Source: Liolophura sinensis | Lineage: Eukaryota > Mollusca > Polyplacophora > Chitonida > Chitonidae | Length of the DNA: 60,000 bases | Direction of reading: 5' to 3' | Assembly (NCBI RefSeq): GCF_032854445.1 | Contig: NC_088301.1 | Coordinates: 37,003,187-37,063,186 of the forward strand | Program-made: the position numbers and the translations under genes | Shown: one piece after another, positions 13,301 to 23,500 of the stretch | How the letters are laid out: the number at the start of each line of letters is the position of its first letter | Numbering within the stretch: position 1 is the stretch's first letter | The notes under the pieces: generated by a model | Told to the model about the DNA's origin: nothing | The model's input: the letters and a program-made list of their open reading frames with translations, nothing else | Databases searched by the model: none

Positions 13301-14457
13301 GGGTTTAACGTCGTACTCAACAATTTTTCAGTCATATGACAACGAAGGAATCATTAGGGTGCATGCACGTGTAATGTGCCTCCTTGTTGCAGGACGGATT
13401 TCCACCGCTCTTTTATTTAGTGCTGCTTCACTGAGACGACTTACCGAAGGCAAGTAAGCCGCCCCGCCCGAGCCATTATACTGATACGGGTCAACCAGTC
13501 GTTGCACTATCCCCTTCATGCTGAGTGCCAAGCGAGGAAGTTACAACTTCCTCTTTTAAAGTCTTAGGTGTGACTTGATCAAGGATTGATCCTGGATCTA
13601 CCGGTGAGTAAACAGGGAAAGACTACGTCACAGTTTGTGCTGTACATTATGATAACAACGTGTTTGATACTTTTTAGAAAGCTTGAGTATCCTGCTTTCG
13701 ATTGAAATATGTTTTAGCAAGGTGCTGTCTTGTTCTGTAAGGGAGTTCATGTCAGATTTACACTAGACAAAATGAGCATCTGTCTCACAACCATTCCACG
13801 ATTCATTGCAGCTAAACCATGTTAAGTCTGCAATGGCATTTCACTTACCCATCAAACTTGGCTAGGTCATGGTTATTCAGAATTTCAGAGGAATCCTTAG
13901 GTTTCTTGGTAGCTGAAAAACACAAGAAAAAGAAATTTTAGATATAAGGGCTGCATGGAAAATTAGAAAAATACAACACTAATCATGAACTCACATTATG
14001 ACAACTACCCAAATCCCTCAACTTTTTTGCAAATATAAGATTAACATTCACTGCAATTTATGTGCCTTTGAAATTTGATTTTGTAGACAAACTACAAGGG
14101 TTTTTTATAGCCAAATATTGGTGGAATCTGAATATGTAAGAGCCATTGACTACCCAAAAAACAAAGATCAATCAACTTTATGGCTCAAAATGGTCTACCA
14201 GAGATGACAGTATTTGAGCCACTGGATAAGCTTAACAGTTATTTCTTAACTTGGCCCTGAGTTGTTTACCAGCCCTTAAGTAAGCACTGACATTGTCCTA
14301 CTGAATTAATGTCACCGAGACAGAAACAATGTATACATGCAAACTTGTATAGAAAGGAACATGTAAAGTATAGAGCATTTTCCTCAGGTAAAACATTTAT
14401 TCTGCTGAAGGTGACAGGTTATCACCACAGTCTCTGTAATAAATATACCTACATGTA

Positions 14458-14516
<59 letters not shown>

Positions 14517-17500
14517 TTACATCTATTTTTGCAGCAAACCAGTCTTTTATTTTTCTGCCCGATTACCTTTCAGTGCTGTGGAAAGTAAACTATTAGCCCT
14601 TAATGCTGCACTGGCTGCTTTGAATTTTGTATTTTGTTTACTGTACTATATAATGTGCAAAACTAAATCTCTCAACATCTGACAAACATCCTTGGATGAA
14701 TGGTATCATGAATGTATAAGGGGCTAAGGCCTCCAATAACATGAATAATTGAATTTGCTTATGTCAAACATTTAGGCATTGGCGTTTCGAAATTCTGTAA
14801 CAAGATCCTTCAGATTATTAAAGACTTTAGACTATTAAACATATGGTTCAAATTTTAAACCTAAATTTCCAGATACATGTAACCATATATATGTGTTTAA
14901 GAAACTGAAACCTGCCACGGGCACTGTAGTTAGGACAGGAAATTCTTATCTTTGTCTTGACATAACTGAACAGAGATTTAAAGCGAAGTATGACTAATGA
15001 TCAATCCTTGTAATACAGCCTACTGCCCTTGAAACCGGACAGAGTTTTTAAAAGGTCTCTTTAAAGGTCTCTTCAACTCTTAATTCATGGGAATGTGGCC
15101 TTCATGCATTTACTGTACATGTGTCATGTCTACATGTATGTCAACATATATGATTGCCTGCTTTCAATGTATTAAAATAATCAATTTCTGTCAGCATACA
15201 GGCATAATATATTTCCTGATTGCCTAAATAGAATGATCAATATGAGGTTTCTGTCAATTCAGTTCTGAAACCACTTTGTGATTATATGTCATTCTAATAG
15301 ACCTTGAAAGTCTAAACCCTATCTCTCCTGATACGTGTTTGTTTTCAGGTTTGGACCTACTAAAATGAATGTTTATGTTTTGTAAAGTCTAAAAAGAGTT
15401 TACAGTCTGAGGTATAGTTTCTTTGGAATTTCACACAGCTCAATTCCTTAACTCAATCCCAAGAGAACATTATACATGTCCATCACTGATTAATGGAAAC
15501 CATTTTTTAAGAAACTATTCAGAGCTCTATCACTTTTATGTTGGATTAAAGAACACTTCACTACCCTGACAGTGGTCAAGTGGATGAAATCAAGAATTGT
15601 TCTGCAGTCAACAAGGTGACCAGAGTGAGATATGAACCTACTCATATCACCTCACTGTTTATGTGATCTTTACTTTAGCCAGCTACCAGTACCAGTAACT
15701 TCTGGGCCCAGTTGTTTGAAAGTGTATTAGCTAAGATTTTAGCCCAACTCTGCAGCCAATCTAGTTGTCCAAAATCAGAGTATAAAAGCAGCAGATTTAG
15801 TTCATATTTAATATACTGTTACATAATTATTTTTTGGCTAAGTACAAAATCGAAGACTTGGCTTAAAGTTAAATCTGGTATTTAGCCTTGAAACAGTTTT
15901 GAACAACAAGGCCCTGACGTCCATCATGACACATCTTCATGAATGTCAGCAATTTACAACCAGTTCACCAGTACTCAGAGGTAAATCAAATCTGAAGAAG
16001 ATGCAATTAGGCAATGTATTCTGGGCCAAATAGTTGTGACCAATTAAAAACCAAAAAGTATACCATACCACGAAGTGACAAGAATGTAACTCGGAGACAA
16101 ATTGTAATATGCTAGCCTATCAAAGGGCTAACAGAGTACCTGATGCCGTGCCAATGAACTTACTTGTCATGCTTAACAAATTTATGGTACCAGGTCACTG
16201 GGTCACACAGCTTTGCCTATTGTTTTAACTACTAAATTAACCACGGTATACAACCCTACATTTGCCCTAATTCAAAATCTAAACAAATACAAGTACCACC
16301 AGCCACAATGATTTACTAAAACCAAAAATTGTTTTTCTACAATGACTATCTGTATATGTTCAAATATGCTTAGTGAAATTACATAAACTACGGTACCTTT
16401 ACCTCGCCACTATGGCTGCCCTATATAATTGTGTGGTAATTACTATCCCTGCAGTTTGGGATGAAGGATTACTGCATGCAGGGAATTTCCTATGTAAGTG
16501 TATCAGGCAAAGTAAACAAATGGAAGTGATGTACATATGCTCCATGACATTAGAACATAATGAACTGTATCATCTGACATTTGGGTTTTCTTTTTCCTTC
16601 CACTCTTTCCATGCATGCTGACCAAAATGTATATATTTTATCATAATGTGGTCTTTGGGTATCTCTCTAATTACAAGTGTTAGTTCTGGTTTACTAAATA
16701 ACCACTCCACATTTTCTATTTGACCTTTTAACATCAACTGAACCACAGAGGGTGCATCATACTTGCGAAATTACTTTACCAGTAATTGGTACCGGTACCG
16801 AGATTAATCTAAAAATCTACTCTTTATTACATATAGGATTAGCAGTACAGTATATTTAGTAATATAGAGAGCCAAATCAAAATAACACATCATTTGAGTA
16901 ATAAAATGTTCACACACACAAAATATTTGCATGTTTAGCTTTGTCAAGTATAAATTCACTAAATGTAACGAACACTCTGCAGGTATATAATCATCTTGTG
17001 ACAGATAAAAGCGAAGTTTCTTTTTTTCTGACTACTTCTGACTTCTGGAAAGATGATTACACAAATTACTTACACAAAAGTATTACAGTCTATCATGTTA
17101 CATTCCACAATCCTCTCCATCTTGCCCAATGTTCATCCTATCATATCTCATTCTTCATCAATGATTCACGAATGTAATATCAGCACTTTAAAGCTTCTAG
17201 GACTTGTAGCACTTTATACTTGCATACCATGAGGAATTTAGTTAGGACCTCACAATTCAATCATTCACGTGAAGACAGTGGATTGACAACAGCTGATTGG
17301 GAAAAATCTTTTCACTACACATATAAACAGGTATACATATTTAATTTCAGCTAGAATGGCTCATATTCAATTCAATAGTGCTATGTAGACACAGATTTAT
17401 TTTGTGCACAGCAGCCTAGCATTCCATTTTCCTTCAAGAGCTGCAGCTTTGGCATTTAAGGCAGGAAGGTCTTTGTCTGGGAAAGATACCAGTCAGGTTT

Positions 17501-20500
17501 ACATGTACTTGTGCATTGCCCAGGGACAATGTAAATGATTCTGCTACAAGTGATTGATGCCTACATACATGTTGCCCTGACAACAAGATTTGCTGGCAAT
17601 ATTCAAAGAGACCTACATGTATATGGTGGAATGGTATCTTACAAGAAAACTGGTGATGAAATATGTATTTCCAACAGGAAGCAAAAGGGATTTCTGGGAA
17701 TGAAAAGATATGACAGCTTAGTTGAATGTCTGGCGGACGATGTGCAGTATTAAAGGCAGGTGGAAAAATCAATATAAAATACAGGGATATCAGTGGTGCC
17801 AATGAACCACTGGTTAAGGAAAAAATACACGATCATCACCCTTGGAAACCAACATGTGATACCACAGAGCCAATAAACGCCTCCCTGCATAAAAGCCATG
17901 GAATAATTAAATATCAGGAGCTTCAGGACTAAACAATGCCCAGCATGTAACTGCTGCCTTACTCAGGTGTCTGTAGATGTCGCAAGGTACATACATTCAA
18001 CCTGCCCATGTGGCCCTGACCTTGCAGATTTACAGCTGTATTGCTATTTTGATTCAGGGTCTCCCAACTATCTCCGGCTAATATTGATTTTTTAATGCCA
18101 CTTCCATTCCATAAAACACCAAATAAATCGATAAGTGTTGGCTCGTAACAGGGACATGGCATAAGCTGTGTTTCTCCACTATCTGGATGAACTGTTGGCC
18201 AATCAAGGTTTAGACATGAAATCCGAGACATGAATAAAACACATGTATAGATATTTCAGATACAAGAAAAGCAAACAGGATCTCATCACATCTGTAAATC
18301 TACACATGAATATAACCTGTAGACGCTTTTGTGTACAACCAATGAGGTATGCTAATTTATTCATTGCTTAACAAGTGTTTTCCGTTAAGCTGGTTAATGA
18401 ACTTTGTTGAAGAAAACAAGCCCCATCTGTTAACACACAATGGTTGTAATATCACCTTATGAGAAAGTTAAAATAATTGGTAATTAAATTTGTGTATTTC
18501 TTCTTTTTTCTTCTCTTGTATTCACTAATCTTTTCTTGACAGCAACATGAGTGGTCAAATGGTCAAATAATTGTGGTTAACACAGAGGCAATGTAGATAC
18601 CTCAACAAGTAAATGCTTCAAATAACAATAACAACCCATGGTTTCCACGACCAAATGTGTACAATCCTGAATATTTTTAACCACCCCCCCCCCCCCCCCA
18701 CCAAAATCTGGAAAATGCACAGGTCTGTTCTGAACATCCCTCTTCAAATCATAACGCAGATATAAGAAAAGAAGGGTTGTGAACATAAGAGTTAAATATA
18801 CAACTAAGTTTTAGGCAGTTTTAATGTTAATTCACTCCTGATTCTCTACATTTTCATGAAGTATAACACTAAATATAACTTTTTAGGAACATTAGGTATA
18901 ACATAAAACATCTTTTAAATTTGGAAATTCTGAAATTCTTGGTCATCAAATAGTGACGTAATGAGTGATTTATCAGTTCTTGAAATAATTACAACACGAT
19001 AAAATTTCCTAGTAATGCTGAATTAATGTCACACCATAAAATTATTACTCAACATTACATCACAATAATTTCAGATTTGTCCTGGTTTCACAGTGTATGG
19101 CCTGCAGTAGGTTTGACAATTAAAAAAAAATGAACATCATCATCACCACATGTACATCTCCCTATGCATTCTTAAAAATTCCTAAATTTATAGGGTCCAC
19201 AAACTTCAGATTGTTCAAAAACTAAGAAATATTATGGCATCTGCACACTTATTTTGCTGTTCAAACAACACCTTTGTTAGAATCTTGAAAGGAGGCTGAC
19301 ATGAGCACGTCTAACCACTAACAGTCTACTTTTGCTACTTATCAAACTGACAGCTCACTCTGCCTCAATGCTTGGTGGCTGCTGGGAAAAAAAGTTACAC
19401 CACTTCAGTCACAACAGTTGCCACGCACTTATTAGCTAACTCTTGATGAATTTACTATTCGTGATATATTTGCAGCATCTTGTCATAGTTATATCAAGGT
19501 GAACAAAACAAGCTTTCTGTCAGGGAAGACAAGTTTGAGTCCATTAAATAACTTCTATCAAATGAACTCTCCAATCCAATTAGTAACCTCACTATGGTAA
19601 CCTTGAACATCCATCTTGTAAGATGGGCTCATTCTGAGCAGGAGTGAAGCTGATTCAATCTCAAGCCAAGATATTTTACACCAGCCATCTTGTTGGATGG
19701 CAGAGAGATGGTCCTGCCATGAAGGCATGTTCACGATGGAAATTGCACTGAACGCAAGGTATACTCCCAATCGAAGAATTTTAACTTTAAATTCAATTTC
19801 CATCCTTTGTGAAAGTTGCTTTCAGTGCATTGCATATTTGCGCTGAGTCATTAAATGACACCAGTGAAATGAAAAAGGACAAGGTCTACTTCACAAGCCC
19901 AGTTCAGATCATGAAATTTGTTGGATACTGTGATCACATCAAATACGGCATGTCATATTTTCACTGGAATGGTCAAATTTTACAGATGGATTTGACAACC
20001 ACATCATATGAATGCTGCTCAAGATGAATGCAAAGTTCTGGATCACAACCGACACCTCCCACATGCACACATGTACATACATGTAGTAAGTTACATGTGT
20101 GTAAAGAGCATGTAATACTTTTTCTACACAGTCAATATTTACAAGCTTCAGTGGTTTTTGGAATACGTCATTGTACAAGTGTGTGATTTTTACCCCAAAA
20201 AAAAAAACAGGTGAACTGTTGTATACATAACTTCAACCTGTACATATTTGAATAATCTTGACTAACATACTTCTATCTTCTGGAATTCCAAGTTAAACCA
20301 ATTATCCATCCAGATTGTAAACACCACAATGTCTTAACACACGTAAAGATAGTTAATTTAAATTCTGCAGGAATTTTAAGCAGGAAAACTAAATGAATTA
20401 ACACACAATTCTCTACTTGAAAGATACAAAAATTTGCCTCAAATGTATAAAAAAAAACATGAAACACTGTGTGAACTGAAATGAGATGAACAAGAAGGTG

Positions 20501-23500
20501 TAAAGAATAGTCTCTGCACATGAGTAAAAATTAAATTTGTTTACATTTAGATTTTCATTAACAAAAATAACTAATACTTTTCTTAGACATCACAATTAAC
20601 ACAATGACAAACATGAAAAAATATGTCATAACAATGAAAATTAACCTTCACCTGCAGAAACTAGGACTACTTGTATTCTAACAGTAACTGCATCTAGCAA
20701 TTCAATTTCTTATAAGTTTCGATCAAAACTGAAAAGCCAAAGCCAAGGAATAAGGCAAAAAAAAAAAAAAATTATAAATGCTAATTTTTAATGTAAGCTA
20801 GATATAGAAGTGCCATTCAATTTAGAACATATAAATATATTTGTACAAGCTTGCTGTACAACAGTAAGAATATTCATTTATGGCTGGTTTCTTCCAAACA
20901 CTCAAGCTCCATGTAAAAATTGTAATTTCATGAATTTAAGGTAACAAAATAAAAGCAGATCAGAAAAAATTCAAAATGTTTGATGAAGAAATAACACAAG
21001 AACATGCAACCTTTCCACCAGGTCTTGGGTTGTTGCTATGCTGGCCACGTGGCTGGTGTGGCAAATGTAGGTCTGCACATTATGTACATTATAGAATAAG
21101 ATGTGCATCCGCAAAGTAAGTATGCAAGGCTTTCAACATTTATATTCAACCTTTTCGCTTTTATCAAAAAATGGGGCTCGAGAAATGATATGGATGCTTG
21201 AGCACTGTACAGTTCAAACTGTGGTATTGTGGTATTATTGGTATTGTTGTTGTTGTATCAGAACTACTTGACTGTTCCATGACTCAACTATCAACAGGAA
21301 ACCATGAAATACACAAAAGAAATAACATTTCACTGCCTTATTTGGGCTGTATTATGGGATGTAAACAAGCTCATTAATCAAGAACAATGAGTCGACTCAA
21401 TAAGGTGATTCATACACTGCTGGTTCAATCTGGCAAACTGGTGGGCGTCCAGGACAGTTATGACACCGATATAATGAGGGGAGAACTAATGATGTTAATA
21501 CATTTTGTCCAAGAATGGCCTGGTAGTATGTATTTATTTTTTTATTTATTTATTTGATTGGTGTTTTACGCCGTACTCAGGGATATTTCACTTATTCGGC
21601 AGTGGCCAGCGTTATGGTGGGTGGAAATCAGGCAGAGCCAGGGGGAAACCCATGACCTTCCACACATTGATGACAGATCTTCACAGGACTGGAGAAGAAG
21701 CCAGCATGAGCTGGACTTAAACTCACAATGACCGCATTGGTGAGAGACTCCTGGGTCAGGCTTGGCAGTATGCCATGATGGATAAAAGCTTGGATTAATG
21801 CATTCGGGACATTTGTACCATGTTGTTGAACTAGCAATATTTAAGTAATGACGGAGAATGTTCTGGTATGGGAAGGCTATCATAATAACAGGTGACACAT
21901 AACTAACCAGTACTTACCCACAACTTCTGTTGTTATTCCAGCAACCTCAAAGATAGGAGCAACCTTATCACGGTATATCTTCTCAGCCTTTTTGTAGCCA
22001 CTAGCAGGATTGACAATGACCAGAAGAGATTTGGGACGCTGTGGAGCTGAAGAAAAATGAAACAAAAACATCAGAAAATGACATGGATCTCATCTTACAC
22101 GTTCAAGCAGACACCACCAGACAAAATCTATTATTTGATCATTTGATCTGACACAAGTCTGGTTTCATAGCCTGCCATCTTAAATGTCACCATTATATGA
22201 ATTATTTATATGAACAAATTAGTTTACTTTCCAGTTTATGGAAAACAACTTCCTTTTAACTGTACAATGTTTTGGTATGGCTGCTAACTGAGCCATGATC
22301 ACCGAACCGAATTGTTACTCGTGCTTGTTATCATTCATTTTGAGGGCCCTACGTGGGAAGGTCTTTCATCAACCTGCCGATGGTCATGGGTTTCCCCCAG
22401 GCTCTTTTTGAGCTAGAGTGAAGCTGCCTCAATCTGAACCCAAGATATTTTACACCAGCCATCTTGTTACATAAGATGGCAGTGATTGAACGCAAGGTAA
22501 ACTCCCAAGCAAACAAAATTCAATTTAAATTCATTTTCCATCCTTTGTATAAGTTGCACTTATTTTAGGTTATACCACCATGTACTAAACAGCAAATAGT
22601 TTTTTAAAAGGGTATAGACATGTACATAAACTTTTAAGTCAACAATGATTCCAATCAAATCCAAATCTGACTAATGAGGCATCAGACATATTATTTTTAA
22701 CCTATACTAGTCAAAACCAATTTTTCCTGTGAAAATGAAGAAATTTTATAACATTTTAATTAGGTTGTCCCTTAAAATGGATCTTGTCATAAAAGTTAAC
22801 GCTTTGATTATTATTGTTTATTCATTTAATTGGTGTTTCACATGTTACTCAAGAATATTTCACTTCTACGATGACGGCCAGCGATATGGTAAGACAAAAC
22901 CAGGCTGAGGAAAGCCATGACCATCTGTAGGTCATCCAAACATGAACTGGACTTACATGCTCACAAAGCACATGGTTGAGGCTCCGAAATCATTCTGCTA
23001 CAGAAGCAAAATTCATACATAAGCCAACAACAAAGTGCTCATGAGCATATAGTTATTTTTATTTTCGTTGATAATCACCTTTCTTTGCCAGAAGATCAGT
23101 CAATACCGTTTCCCATTCTGTGCAAATGTTTGTGGGCCCGCTAAACTTGACTTGGGCCATACTAAGTCTAAACTCAGGCTGTTCATGACGTCGGATATAG
23201 TGGATAACAAGTTCAGATGTGGTCTCTCCATTCTCCTCGCCTTCAGGTTTCTCTGTAGCCTTTGCTGTTTCAACTTTAGCCCTCAGCACCCAATTGACTC
23301 GCACAGACTCTTCTGCAAAAATAAAGTGTGCTCCAAATTGATTGACTGACTGAAAAATATAAACTTGATAGTAACTATCAAATATACAAAAAAAAGCATT
23401 AATAGTGATTAGAAAAAACAGAATAAAAAATACAAACTTTAGCTTTTCATAAAAAACAATATTAAGAATTCATCTGATTCACATATGTCCCACAAAAGAT

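Larger units (their letters stand above)
13913..21917 (-). other. Gene A intron 3 (8.0 kb, largest intron)
   Basis: No gene within. Contains an AT microsatellite (14468-14513), a MITE-like palindrome (15703-15915), poly-C tract (18684-18700), a dispersed repeat (19640-19818) and a SINE (21531-21765). Confidence 0.6.

Noticed and set aside
14309-14682. Plus-strand frames with long Tyr-Ile runs
   Set aside because: Translation of an AT microsatellite.
17434-17932. Opposed open frames of 68-122 codons in gene A intron 3
   Set aside because: No domain, no splice support and no similarity I recognise; overlap on both strands suggests chance.
21566-21898. 110-codon minus-strand frame
   Set aside because: It lies across a SINE copy; similar frames occur in other copies.
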